This document shows positions 25,448 through 35,143 of a stretch of DNA of 64,000 bases, piece by piece. How positions within the stretch are numbered: the first letter of the stretch is position 1; the number at the start of each line of letters is the position of its first letter. The position numbers and the translations under genes were made by a program. The stretch comes from Streptomyces glaucescens (GTDB lineage: Bacteria > Actinomycetota > Actinomycetes > Streptomycetales > Streptomycetaceae). The stretch spans positions 4,109,001 through 4,173,000 of the forward strand of contig NZ_CP009438.1 in the NCBI RefSeq assembly GCF_000761215.1. The letters run 5' to 3'. A model generated the notes under the pieces. It was not told the origin of the DNA. It ran no database searches and saw nothing but the letters and a program-made list of their open reading frames with translations.

Positions 25448-25867
25448 TCAGCGGATCCGGCTGCCCATGGCCCGGGTCAGCTCGATCTCGACGACCACCC
25501 GGGCCGGGTTCGGCCCCGGTGTCCGCCCGTAGCGCTCGGCGTAGCGCCGTACCGCCTCGGCCACCCGCTCCGGGTCGTCGCGCACGAACGCCCGGCCCTC
25601 CAGTGTCGCCCACCGCGGGCCGTCCACCTGGCAGACGGCCACCCGCGCCCCCTCCGGCCCGGCGGCGAGCACATGGCGCACCTTCCTGCTCGACCTGCTC
25701 GCGATCACCCGGGCGAGCCGCGCCCCCGGGTCGTAGGTCACCCCGACGGGCACGACGTGCGGGCTGCCGTCCGGGCGCAGGGTGGTCAGCGTGCACAGGT
25801 GCCGTTCACGCCAGAAGCTGAGGTATCGCGGGTCCGGGGCACCCGGGTCCGTGGAGTGTGTGGCCAT
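25448..25867 (-). CDS. PPOX-class F420/FMN-dependent enzyme
   Basis: A 139-residue split-barrel protein. It has RHLCTLTTLRPDGSPHVVPV, GARLARVIASRSSRKVRHVL, RVAVCQVDGPRWATLEGRAF and the closing VVVEIELTRAMGSRI, close to the Rv1155-like F420-dependent group. Such proteins bind deazaflavin or FMN and reduce small molecules, or act as cofactor carriers. It is intact and of normal length. It lies between the DVGW unit and the divergent clpB, with its start 59 bp from the clpB HAIR site. Substrate unknown. Confidence 0.82.
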   Translation of the reverse strand: MATHSTDPGAPDPRYLSFWRERHLCTLTTLRPDGSPHVVPVGVTYDPGARLARVIASRSSRKVRHVLAAGPEGARVAVCQVDGPRWATLEGRAFVRDDPERVAEAVRRYAERYGRTPGPNPARVVVEIELTRAMGSRIR

Positions 25868-25925
25868 GGTCCGGAACCTAGTCGATACCGGCCGTATCCC
25901 CCGGCCGTAGCCCTCCCTCTCTCGC

Positions 25926-25946
25926 CTTGAGTGGAATAGACTCAAC
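25926..25946. promoter_or_regulatory. HAIR element (HspR site) upstream of clpB
   Basis: CTTGAGT, seven bases, then ACTCAAC: all but the last base of the HAIR consensus. It is 63 bp before the GTG of clpB. TTGAGT at 25927 and TGTACG 18 bases later could be the promoter hexamers, which would let HspR cover them. Confidence 0.9.
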
Positions 25947-26008
25947 TTTGTGTACGTTGCCCACGTCAGTATGGGATGACGGGCTGACGCCAGGAGGAGA
26001 ACGCGAAC

Positions 26009-28624
26009 GTGGACGCCGAGCTGACCAACCGGAGCCGGGACGCCATCAACGCGGCCGGCAACCGGGCCGTGACCGAGGGCCACCCCGACCTCACCCCGGC
26101 CCACCTGCTGCTGGCTCTGCTCCAGGGGCAGGACAACGAGAACATCACCGACCTGCTCACCGCGGTCGAGGCCGACCAGGCCGCCGTGCGCGCCGGAGCG
26201 GAGAAGATCCTCGCCGGGCTGCCCAGCGTGACCGGGTCGACCGTCGCGCCGCCGCAGCCCAACCGCGAGCTGCTCGCCGTCATCGCCGACGCGCAGGCGC
26301 GGGCCCGCGAGCTGGGCGACGAGTACCTGTCCACCGAGCACCTGCTGCTCGGCCTCGCCGCCAAGGGCGGCCAGGTCGCCGACCTGCTCACCGGGCAGGG
26401 CGCGAGCGCGGGGAAGCTCCAGGAGGCCTTCCGGCGGGCCCGCGGCGGGCGCCGGGTGACCGGCCCGGACCCCGAGGGCCAGTACAAGGCCCTGGAGAAG
26501 TTCGGCACGGACTTCACCGCCGCCGCCCGCGAGGGCAAGCTCGACCCGGTCATCGGCCGGGACACCGAGATCCGGCGGGTCGTCCAGGTGCTGTCCCGCC
26601 GCACCAAGAACAACCCCGTCCTCATCGGCGAGCCCGGCGTCGGCAAGACCGCCGTCGTCGAGGGGCTGGCCCAGCGGATCGTGAAGGGGGACGTGCCCGA
26701 GTCGCTGAAGGACAAGCGGCTGGTCGCACTGGACCTGGGCGCGATGGTCGCGGGCGCCAAGTACCGCGGCGAGTTCGAGGAGCGGCTGAAGACCGTCCTG
26801 GCGGAGATCAAGGACTCCGACGGGCAGATCATCACCTTCATCGACGAGCTGCACACCGTCGTCGGCGCGGGCGCCGGCGGCGACTCCGCGATGGACGCGG
26901 GCAACATGCTCAAGCCGATGCTGGCGCGCGGCGAGCTGCGCATGGTCGGCGCCACCACCCTCGACGAGTACCGCGAGCGCATCGAGAAGGACCCCGCGCT
27001 GGAGCGGCGCTTCCAGCAGGTGCTGGTCACCGAGCCGAGCGTGGAGGACACCATCGCGATCCTGCGCGGGCTCAAGGGCCGCTACGAGGCCCACCACAAG
27101 GTGCAGATCGCCGACAGCGCCCTGGTCGCCGCCGCCACCCTCTCCGACCGGTACATCACCTCCCGCTTCCTGCCCGACAAGGCCATCGACCTGGTCGACG
27201 AGTCGGCCTCCCGGCTGCGCATGGAGATCGACTCCTCGCCCGTCGAGATCGACGAGCTCCAGCGCGCCGTCGACCGGCTGAGGATGGAGGAGCTGGCGCT
27301 GAGCCGGGAGACCGACGAGGCATCCCGCGAACGCCTGGAGAAGCTGCGCCGTGACCTCGCCGACAAGGAGGAGGAGCTGCGCGGCCTGACCGCCCGCTGG
27401 GAGAAGGAGAAGCAGTCCCTCAACCGGGTCGGTGAGCTGAAGGAGAAGCTGGACGAGCTGCGCGGGCAGGCGGAACGCGCCCAGCGGGACGGCGACTTCG
27501 ACACCGCGTCCAAGCTGCTCTACGGCGAGATCCCGGCCCTGGAGCGCGACCTGGAGGCCGCCTCCGAGGCCGAGGAGGAGGCGGCGAAGGACACCATGGT
27601 CAAGGAGGAGGTCGGTTCCGACGACATCGCGGACGTCGTCGCCTCCTGGACCGGGATCCCGGCCGGGCGGCTGCTGGAGGGCGAGACGCAGAAGCTGCTG
27701 CGCATGGAGGACGAGCTGGGCAAGCGGCTGATCGGCCAGACGGAGGCGGTGCGCGCGGTGTCGGACGCCGTACGGCGCTCCCGGGCCGGGATCGCCGACC
27801 CCGACCGCCCCACCGGTTCCTTCCTCTTCCTGGGCCCGACGGGCGTCGGCAAGACCGAGCTGGCCAAGGCGCTCGCGGACTTCCTCTTCGACGACGAGCG
27901 GGCCATGGTCCGCATCGACATGTCGGAGTACGGCGAGAAGCACAGCGTGGCCCGGCTGGTCGGCGCGCCCCCCGGCTACGTCGGCTACGAGGAGGGCGGC
28001 CAGCTCACCGAGGCGGTCCGCCGCCGCCCGTACTCCGTGGTGCTGCTGGACGAGGTGGAGAAGGCCCACCCCGAGGTCTTCGACATCCTGCTCCAGGTGC
28101 TGGACGACGGCCGGCTCACGGACGGGCAGGGCCGCACGGTCGACTTCCGCAACACCATCCTGGTGCTGACCTCCAACCTGGGCAGCCAGTTCCTGGTCGA
28201 CCCGCTCCGCACCGAGACGGAGAAGAAGGAACAGGTCCTGGAGGTGGTCCGGGCCTCCTTCAAGCCGGAGTTCCTCAACCGCCTGGACGACCTGGTGGTC
28301 TTCTCGGCCCTCACCAAGGACGAGCTGGCCCGGATCGCCCGGCTCCAGGTCGACCGCCTGGCCAAGCGGCTCGCCGAGCGCCGGCTCACCCTGGAGGTCA
28401 CCGAGGAGGCGCTGGCCTGGCTCGCCGACGAGGGCAACGACCCGGCCTACGGCGCCCGCCCGCTGCGCCGCCTGGTCCAGACGGCGATCGGTGACCGCCT
28501 CGCCCGGGAGATCCTGTCCGGCGAGGTCAAGGACGGCGACACGGTCCGCGTCGACGCCTTCGGCGACGGCCTGATCGTCGGCCCGGCCACTCCGGACCCG
28601 GCGGACCTGGGCAAGACGCTCTGA
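26009..28624 (+). CDS. clpB: Disaggregase ClpB (Hsp100)
   Basis: An 871-residue two-ATPase chaperone that pulls proteins out of aggregates together with DnaK. It has the ClpN repeats at the start (TNRSRDAINAAGNRAVTEGH) and a first AAA+ domain with GEPGVGKTAVVEGLAQR. A long coiled-coil M-domain follows (ETDEASRERLEKLRRDLADK, then LRGQAERAQRDGD), then a second AAA+ domain with GPTGVGKTELAKALADF, DMSEYGEKHSVARLVGAPPG and GARPLRRLVQ. The M-domain identifies ClpB rather than ClpC. The GTG at 26009 follows GGAGGA by about ten bases. Heat induction is expected from the HAIR site at 25926. Confidence 0.98.
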   Translation: MDAELTNRSRDAINAAGNRAVTEGHPDLTPAHLLLALLQGQDNENITDLLTAVEADQAAVRAGAEKILAGLPSVTGSTVAPPQPNRELLAVIADAQARARELGDEYLSTEHLLLGLAAKGGQVADLLTGQGASAGKLQEAFRRARGGRRVTGPDPEGQYKALEKFGTDFTAAAREGKLDPVIGRDTEIRRVVQVLSRRTKNNPVLIGEPGVGKTAVVEGLAQRIVKGDVPESLKDKRLVALDLGAMVAGAKYRGEFEERLKTVLAEIKDSDGQIITFIDELHTVVGAGAGGDSAMDAGNMLKPMLARGELRMVGATTLDEYRERIEKDPALERRFQQVLVTEPSVEDTIAILRGLKGRYEAHHKVQIADSALVAAATLSDRYITSRFLPDKAIDLVDESASRLRMEIDSSPVEIDELQRAVDRLRMEELALSRETDEASRERLEKLRRDLADKEEELRGLTARWEKEKQSLNRVGELKEKLDELRGQAERAQRDGDFDTASKLLYGEIPALERDLEAASEAEEEAAKDTMVKEEVGSDDIADVVASWTGIPAGRLLEGETQKLLRMEDELGKRLIGQTEAVRAVSDAVRRSRAGIADPDRPTGSFLFLGPTGVGKTELAKALADFLFDDERAMVRIDMSEYGEKHSVARLVGAPPGYVGYEEGGQLTEAVRRRPYSVVLLDEVEKAHPEVFDILLQVLDDGRLTDGQGRTVDFRNTILVLTSNLGSQFLVDPLRTETEKKEQVLEVVRASFKPEFLNRLDDLVVFSALTKDELARIARLQVDRLAKRLAERRLTLEVTEEALAWLADEGNDPAYGARPLRRLVQTAIGDRLAREILSGEVKDGDTVRVDAFGDGLIVGPATPDPADLGKTL

Positions 28625-28877
28625 CCGGCCGCCGCGGTCCGCGTGTGACCGCCGCGGGTCCCCGCCCGCCCCGCTCGGCACCGTGGGACCCGGGCCCGGC
28701 GCCCCAGCCTGGCCCGGGTCCCGCGGGGAACGCGGAGAAGCGCACCGCCGCTGTTCACCGGCTCTGCCCCGACCGGCTGGATCATGTCAGCCGACGGCTG
28801 ACAGGCGGTGCCGGGGCTTGCCACCCCCCGCCCCGCATGGGGGAGGATGGCGGAATCCGTACGAAGGGAAATTCACG

Positions 28878-29402
28878 GTGAGCATCGACCCGTCCTCGAT
28901 TCCGAACTTCGGGGGCCAGCCCCAGCCCCAGCCCCAAGGACCGGCGGGCCCCGTCGTCCCGAATCAGGACCTTGTGAAGCAGCTCCTCGACCAGATGGAG
29001 CTGAAGTACGTCGTCGACGAGGAAGGCGACCTCGCGGCCCCGTGGGAGCTGTTCCGTACGTACTTCATGTTCCGTGGCGAGGGTGACCAGCAGGTCTTCT
29101 CGGTGCGGACGTTCTACGACCGGCCGCACCCGATCGACGACAAGCCGCAGCTGCTGGAGTCCATCGACGACTGGAACCGCCGCACCCTGTGGCCGAAGGT
29201 CTACACGCACACCCACGACGACGGCACCGTCCGCCTCATCGGCGAGGCGCAGATGCTGATCGGCCCCGGGGTCAACCTGGAGTTCTTCGTCTCCTCGACG
29301 GTGAGCTGGGTGCGGGCGGCCATCGAGTTCGACAGGTGGCTGGTCGAGCAGCTGGGCCTGGAAGAGGAGATCGACGAGGCGGACAAGCCCGGGGACGAGT
29401 AG
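28878..29402 (+). CDS. YbjN-domain protein
   Basis: A 174-residue soluble protein. The N-terminus is Pro/Gln-rich (GGQPQPQPQGPAGPVVPNQ); then comes the YbjN fold (VKQLLDQMELKYVVDEEGDL, YFMFRGEGDQQVFSVRTFYD and GPGVNLEFFVSSTVSWVRAA). YbjN proteins resemble type III secretion chaperones and are thought to be sensory or regulatory partners. The GTG start at 28878 follows GAAGGGA. Function not known in detail. Confidence 0.82.
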   Translation: MSIDPSSIPNFGGQPQPQPQGPAGPVVPNQDLVKQLLDQMELKYVVDEEGDLAAPWELFRTYFMFRGEGDQQVFSVRTFYDRPHPIDDKPQLLESIDDWNRRTLWPKVYTHTHDDGTVRLIGEAQMLIGPGVNLEFFVSSTVSWVRAAIEFDRWLVEQLGLEEEIDEADKPGDE

Positions 29403-29426
29403 TCCCGCGGTCGCGCCGGAGGACCG

Positions 29427-29455
29427 GGCGGGCGGTGCCTTCGGTGCCGCCCGCC
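29427..29455. terminator. Terminator between YbjN and aminotransferase genes
   Basis: GGCGGGCGGTGCC...GGTGCCGCCCGCC-type hairpin with a TTC loop and a following TTTCC. It lies between convergent genes. Confidence 0.65.
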
Positions 29456-29485
29456 TTTCCACAGCCTGTGGAACGTCCGGCGGAC

Positions 29486-30676
<1,191 letters not shown>

Positions 30677-30805
30677 CCTGCGCCGAAGCTCTGGACTTCC
30701 TCAACTCTGCTTTGACCGTCACGGGCGGCGGGCATCCCCCGGTCACGCACCACGCGAGGCGCCCACGGGGGGCCGCTTCGGGGGAACGGAAAGGAGGGTG
30801 ACGCC

Positions 30806-31159
30806 ATGGTCATCGGCATCATCCTGGCGGTCGTGGCCGTCGTCATCGGAGTGGGCGTGCTGGCGAGCCGCGGCGCCCGGCGGACGGCGGCGCGGGGGCC
30901 GGTGCGGTCGGGGGGCCGCGGGGGGGCGTACGGCGGCAGCACCCACAACAGCGGTGACAGCAGCTGGTGGGTGATCGGCGCGGCGGGCGCGGGCGACAGC
31001 GGTTCGTCGTCCTCGGACCCGGGGTCCTCCGACCACAGGTCGGGCGGACACTCCTGCGGGAGCGGTTCGTCGTCGTGCGGCGGCGGCTCGTCGTCGTCCT
31101 GCGGAGGCGGGTCCTCCTGCGGCGGCGGCGGTGGCGGCGGATGCGGTGGAGGCAGCTGA
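30806..31159 (+). CDS. Membrane-anchored Gly/Ser/Cys-rich small protein
   Basis: A 117-residue protein with one N-terminal helix (VIGIILAVVAVVIGVGVLAS) that probably anchors it. A basic Arg/Gly stretch follows, then WWVIGAAGAG and a C-terminal run rich in CGGGSS-type units (SCGSGSSSCGGGSS, then SCGGGGGGGCGGGS). It has five Cys, all in that tail, and no recognisable domain. GGAAAGGAGGGTGACGCC is an excellent ribosome binding site, so it is surely translated. The tail might bind metal, form disulfide links or carry lipid. Function unknown. Confidence 0.65.
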   Translation: MVIGIILAVVAVVIGVGVLASRGARRTAARGPVRSGGRGGAYGGSTHNSGDSSWWVIGAAGAGDSGSSSSDPGSSDHRSGGHSCGSGSSSCGGGSSSSCGGGSSCGGGGGGGCGGGS

Positions 31160-31198
31160 CACGGGGCAGCCGAGCTCCGACAGGGGGAACCGCATCCC

Positions 31199-31232
31199 AG
31201 GGCGCTCGCCGGAGACGACCGGCGGGCGCCCT
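31199..31232 (+). terminator. Terminator after the Gly/Ser/Cys-rich gene
   Basis: AGGGCGCTCGCCGG paired with CCGGCGGGCGCCCT around a 6-base loop (one bulge), about 40 bp after the stop. Confidence 0.75.
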
Positions 31233-31489
31233 GCCGTATGCGCCCCGCGCCGGCGCGCGCGCCGACGTACAGGCGTACGCCTTGGTTGAACAGGTGAGCT
31301 GACGAGCCCTCCGAGGGATGGAAACCCTCCGAAGTTGGGTAAAAACGCTGTGGCAGCGCCTCGGTTCATGGTTCCCTCTACCTCACCAACGCAGCCCTCG
31401 GACGTCCTCTCGGGCACCCCTTCCTGACCGGGCTGACCAGGCCGACCTCCCGGCGTCGAACTCCCTTTGCGTGCTAGCGGAGCCGATCC
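31233..31489 (+). other. Leader region of the DUF2617 gene
   Basis: No gene was recognised in about 260 bases. One hairpin (CCCTCCGAGGG near 31308-31318) and a repeat of it (ACCCTCCGAAG near 31324) suggest a folded 5' leader. The sequence before 31489 is somewhat AT-richer than its surroundings. I could not match it to a known riboswitch. Confidence 0.4.
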
Positions 31490-32008
31490 ATGCTCACGAC
31501 CCTGAAAACCTCCTACACCGACACGCGCGCGGCCGACCTCGCCTGGGCACTGGGCCGTGAACCGCTGCCCGCCCTCGCCACCCTCGACCTCGAACTGGCG
31601 GGCGCCAAGCTCCAGTTGCGCCTGCTCGGCGCCTCCCACCAGGTCCTCCTGGAGGAAGAGCGGGTCAACTGCTCGGAGACGGTGGCGTGCATCCCGGGCA
31701 GCAGCACCCCCTTGCCGCTCGGCGTGGCCAAGCGGGTGGGCGACTGGGAGTACGAGTTCGCCGCCCGCGTCGAGGTGCTGTCGCCGGGCTCCTTCGCCGG
31801 GCGCGCCCAGGAACTCCTCGCCCTCGTCTCCGACCACCCCAACGGTCTCGCCGGTGTCTTCCCCGGCAGCCCGCACGCCTTCACCGCGATGCTGGCGCAG
31901 CGCCACGAGGGCCAGGTGCACTGGCGGACCTGGCACGCCTACCCGCAGGACGGCCAGCTGGTGGCGACCCGGACGCGGGTGGGGACACGGGTGCCGGTGA
32001 CCGCCTGA
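31490..32008 (+). CDS. DUF2617 family protein
   Basis: A 172-residue soluble protein. MLTTLKTSYTDTRAADLAWA is the usual N-terminus of actinobacterial DUF2617; VNCSETVACIPGSSTPLPLG and HWRTWHAYPQDGQLVATRTR are also typical. Each is a beta-rich segment. No catalytic residues were recognised and the role is unknown. It lies 88 bp before the spermidine-synthase-like gene on the same strand, so co-expression is possible. GCGGAG lies before the ATG. Confidence 0.82.
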   Translation: MLTTLKTSYTDTRAADLAWALGREPLPALATLDLELAGAKLQLRLLGASHQVLLEEERVNCSETVACIPGSSTPLPLGVAKRVGDWEYEFAARVEVLSPGSFAGRAQELLALVSDHPNGLAGVFPGSPHAFTAMLAQRHEGQVHWRTWHAYPQDGQLVATRTRVGTRVPVTA

Positions 32009-32096
32009 CGCCGCGGACCACGCCCCGCCCGTCTCAAACCAGATCCACACGTGTGGGTGACGAAGCGCGCCACACCCGTGACGTAACGTCACTGTC

Positions 32097-33689
32097 GTGA
32101 TCGATCCGCACGCACCGGCCCGGCCCGGCGCCCCGCCGTCCTGGCGCGGTCCCGCGCGGCTGCCCGTCGGCCCGGGAACCGGGCGGTTCCTGGTCCTCGC
32201 GGGCGTCTTCGTGTGCGCGGCCTGCGGGCTCGTCTACGAACTCGAACTGGTGGCGCTGTCCGCGTACGTGACGGGCGACCCGGTCACCCAGACGTCCGTC
32301 GTCCTGTCCGTCATGGTCTTCGCGATGGGCATCGGCTCACTGGTCGCGAAGAGACTGCGGCGACGGGCCGCCGCCGGGTTCGCCGTGATCGAGGCGGTGC
32401 TCGCGCTGGTCGGCGGCTGCAGCGCGATGGCGCTCCACGCCGTCTTCGCCTGGACCGGCGACTGGGGCGGACCGTGGGCCGCCGGGCCGCGCACGCTCAT
32501 GGTCGCCTTCTCGCTCGCCATCGGACTGCTGATCGGCGCCGAGATCCCGCTGCTCATGGAGCTGATCCAGCGCATCCGCCGGCAGGACGCGGGCGGCGCG
32601 GTGGCGGACCTGTTCGCCGCGGACTACGTCGGCGGACTGGCCGGCGGCCTCGCCTTCCCCTTCCTGCTGCTGCCCCTGATGGGCCAGCTGACCGGCGCGC
32701 TGCTCATCGGCGCGGTCAACGCCGTCGCGGGCGGCGCGCTGGTGCTCGGCCTGTTCGGCCGCGACCTCACCCGGCGCGCCCGGCTGGTGCTGCTGGCCGC
32801 CAACCTGACCGTGCTCGGCGTGCTCGCCGCGGCCGCCGTCCTCGTCGACGACTTCGAACGGGCCGCGCGCACCGCGGTCTACGGGGCGGACGTCCGGGTC
32901 GCGGTGCGCACGGACGTCCAGGAGGTCGTCCTGACCGGCGGCGCCCGCGGCCACCCCCTCGGCCTGTACCTCGACGGACGGCTGCGGGTCAGCGCGTGCG
33001 ACGGACACCGGTACCACGAGGCGCTGGTCCACCCCGCGATGAACGGCCCGCACGCCCGCGTGCTCGTCCTCGGCGGCGGCGACGGGCTGGCCGCGCGGGA
33101 GGTGCTGCGGTTCGCCGGGGTGCGGCGGGTGCGGGTGGTGGAGGCCGACGCGGGCCTGCTGCGGCTCGCCGCCACGGACCCGGCGCTGTCCGACCTCAAC
33201 GGCCACGCCTACGACGACCCGCGGGTGCGGGTGACGGCCGCGGACGCGTTCCGCTGGCTGCGCGGGGCACCGCACGCGGCGTACGACGTGGTCATCGCCG
33301 ACCTGCCGGGCCCGGGGCGCGCGGCCGGCGCCCCGCTGTACTCCCAGGAGTTCTACGGTCTGGCCCGGCGTGCCCTGGCCCCGGGCGGCCGGCTGGTGGT
33401 GCACGCCGGTCCGGCGGCGGCCCCCCGCCGCCGCGTCCTGTGGACGGTCGACAGCACCCTGCGCGCCGCGGGCCTGCGCACCACGCCCTACCTGGACGCC
33501 CGCGACCGGGGCCTCGTCCTCGCCGCCCCCGGCGCCCGCCCGCCGCTCGGGCTGGCCGGCGGCCCCGGCGTCCCGCGCCCGCACACCCTCACCCCGCGGC
33601 TGCTGGCCGCCGGGCGGGCCGAGGCGGCGGCCGGCCGGATCCCGGACCTGCCGCCGTCGACGCTCGCGCACCCCCGCTACCGTGGCTGA
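32097..33689 (+). CDS. Membrane-fused spermidine/polyamine aminopropyltransferase-like protein
   Basis: A 530-residue protein. Residues ~25-250 form seven or so membrane helices (FLVLAGVFVCAACGLVYELE; VMVFAMGIGSLVAKRLRR; AFSLAIGLLIGAEIPLLMEL and others). The C-terminal ~250 residues are a spermidine-synthase-like methyltransferase fold: DGHRYHEALVHPAMNGPHAR, VLVLGGGDGLAAREVLRFAG, VEADAGLLRLAATDPALSDL, VRVTAADAFRWL and DVVIADLPGPG. The acidic residues expected for the decarboxylated-SAM site are present. It would transfer aminopropyl groups to a polyamine at the membrane. GTG start. Substrate not certain. Confidence 0.85.
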   Translation: MIDPHAPARPGAPPSWRGPARLPVGPGTGRFLVLAGVFVCAACGLVYELELVALSAYVTGDPVTQTSVVLSVMVFAMGIGSLVAKRLRRRAAAGFAVIEAVLALVGGCSAMALHAVFAWTGDWGGPWAAGPRTLMVAFSLAIGLLIGAEIPLLMELIQRIRRQDAGGAVADLFAADYVGGLAGGLAFPFLLLPLMGQLTGALLIGAVNAVAGGALVLGLFGRDLTRRARLVLLAANLTVLGVLAAAAVLVDDFERAARTAVYGADVRVAVRTDVQEVVLTGGARGHPLGLYLDGRLRVSACDGHRYHEALVHPAMNGPHARVLVLGGGDGLAAREVLRFAGVRRVRVVEADAGLLRLAATDPALSDLNGHAYDDPRVRVTAADAFRWLRGAPHAAYDVVIADLPGPGRAAGAPLYSQEFYGLARRALAPGGRLVVHAGPAAAPRRRVLWTVDSTLRAAGLRTTPYLDARDRGLVLAAPGARPPLGLAGGPGVPRPHTLTPRLLAAGRAEAAAGRIPDLPPSTLAHPRYRG

Positions 33690-33702
33690 CCGGCATGCGT
33701 GA

Positions 33703-33744
33703 GGGCGGCCCGCCCCGCCTCCCCCGGAGCGGGACGGGCCGCCC
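33703..33744 (+). terminator. Terminator after the spermidine-synthase-like gene
   Basis: GGGCGGCCCG paired with CGGGCCGCCC and an inner CCCCGC/GCGGG pair, 13 bp after the stop. Confidence 0.8.
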
Positions 33745-34126
33745 ATGGCCCTGGCGCTCACCACCGTGGCCGTACCGCTCGGCACCGAGGCCGAGAGCCA
33801 GGGCCGGCAGCATCTCGATCCGCTCGCCTGGCTGCTGGCCGACCGCGACACCCTGCCGCTCGCGCTGCGCACCGGGGCGCCGGTCGCCGTCTGCCTCACC
33901 GTCGACGCCTCCTGACCTGCTGCGCCGCCCTCGGCCACTGGCCGGTCGTGGACTGCTTCGGTCCCATGCTCGCCGTCTGCACGGTTCGCCTCCTGCCCCC
34001 ACCCGCGCCGCCGGCCCGTGCGCCGCGCTGTTCGCCGGGGTGGATCCGCGCCGGGCCAGCCGCGCCCAGGCGGTGGTGCCGGCGTACGAGACGGGGCTCG
34101 TGACACCGGGCGCGTCGGGCGGGTGA
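33745..34126 (+). pseudogene. Decayed two-component system: histidine-kinase N-terminus joined to response-regulator C-terminus
   Basis: The ATG at 33745 opens a 56-residue frame (MALALTTVAVPLGTEAESQG, then RQHLDPLAWLLADRDTLPLA and LRTGAPVAVCLTV) that looks like the first membrane segments of a DesK-type sensor kinase. After its stop, a shifted frame continues the same type of helix (LTCCAALGHWPVVDCFGPML, AVCTVRL). A third frame then ends RRASRAQAVVPAYETGLVTP to TGA at 34124-34126, which is how NarL-type response regulators finish (compare RDRTQAAVFAYESGLVRP at 47491). The kinase catalytic part, the receiver domain and most of the helix-turn-helix are gone. It fits a large internal deletion plus frameshifts in a former kinase-regulator operon. 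Confidence 0.55.
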
Positions 34127-34181
34127 CGGACGGCCGCCGGACGGGGTGCGTCCGGGCCGTCACTGGGTAGGCTCCGTCGTC

Positions 34182-35087
34182 ATGGAGCACGAGGTGTTCG
34201 TACCGGTACCGGCCGACCGGCTGAAGGCGGCGCTCACGGACCCCGCGCGGGTCGCCCGGGCGGTCCCCGGGCTCCAGCAGGAGGCGGGCGCCGAGCCGGT
34301 CGCCGGGCGGCTGAGGCTGCGGGCGGGCGGCACCACCATCACCTACCGGGGCGCCGTTTCCGTCTCCGCGCGCGACGACGGCTCGTACGCCCTCGCCGGC
34401 GACGGCACGGAGACCCGCGGCTCCGGCACGGTCGAGCTCGACCTCACCCTCCGCCTGCGCCCCGAGGACGACGGCACGGCTCTCGTCCTCACCGGGACGG
34501 TCACCGCGGACGGCCGGATCACCGAGCTGCCGGAGGAGGCGGTGCGGTCCGCCACGACCCGGCTGCTGAACCGGTTCGCGGAGAACCTGGGCGCGCAGGC
34601 CGCCCCGGAACCGGCCGCGGAGACCGCGGAGGCGGGCGGTCCGGAGACCGGGAAGGCGGGCGGTCCGGAGACCGGGGAGGCGGCAGCGGCGGAGACCGGG
34701 GAGGCGGGCGGTCCGGAGACCGGGGAGACGGCAGCGGCGGGGACCGAGGAGACGGGTGGGCCGGGCGCCGATCACCGTTCCGTCTTCGACGCCGAGGTGC
34801 CGCCCCCCTCCCTCGACCCGGACGCCGGCGATCCGGAGGCCGCCGCCGACGGGTGGGACTTCGACGAGTCCGCCGAGCCGCCCGCCGAGGCGGCCCACGC
34901 GCGCCGCACGATGATCGGCCGCAGCGCCGAGGAGGTCGACCACGCCCCGCCGCGCGGCCGCTACGCCCCCGTGCCCGCCCCGCAGACCGTCGCCCGGGGC
35001 GGCGTGCTGCGCTGGGCGGCGCCCGCGGCGGCGGTGGCCGTGGCGTCGGCGATCGTGGTGGGGCGGGCGCTGCGCCGACGACGTTGA
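34182..35087 (+). CDS. CoxG-like SRPBCC-domain membrane-anchored protein
   Basis: A 301-residue protein. Residues 1-140 form an SRPBCC/CoxG-type lipid- or cofactor-binding fold (MEHEVFVPVPADRLKAALTD, PARVARAVPGLQQEAGAE, then LTGTVTADGRITELPEEAVR). An acidic Ala/Gly/Glu linker made of repeated GGPETGEA-like units follows, then a single C-terminal helix (GVLRWAAPAAAVAVASAIVV) and a basic end (GRALRRRR). It is anchored in the membrane with the domain in the cytoplasm. In carbon monoxide dehydrogenase systems CoxG docks the enzyme to the membrane; no dehydrogenase is nearby, so the role here is unclear. Confidence 0.75.
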   Translation: MEHEVFVPVPADRLKAALTDPARVARAVPGLQQEAGAEPVAGRLRLRAGGTTITYRGAVSVSARDDGSYALAGDGTETRGSGTVELDLTLRLRPEDDGTALVLTGTVTADGRITELPEEAVRSATTRLLNRFAENLGAQAAPEPAAETAEAGGPETGKAGGPETGEAAAAETGEAGGPETGETAAAGTEETGGPGADHRSVFDAEVPPPSLDPDAGDPEAAADGWDFDESAEPPAEAAHARRTMIGRSAEEVDHAPPRGRYAPVPAPQTVARGGVLRWAAPAAAVAVASAIVVGRALRRRR

Positions 35088-35143
35088 GCCACCGGGGGCC
35101 GCCGGCGGGAACGCCCCCTTGAACGGCCCAGTAGGGTCGTCCC

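Noticed and set aside
31300..31350. Riboswitch in the DUF2617 leader
   Set aside because: Only one short hairpin and its repeat were seen; no match to a known riboswitch core.
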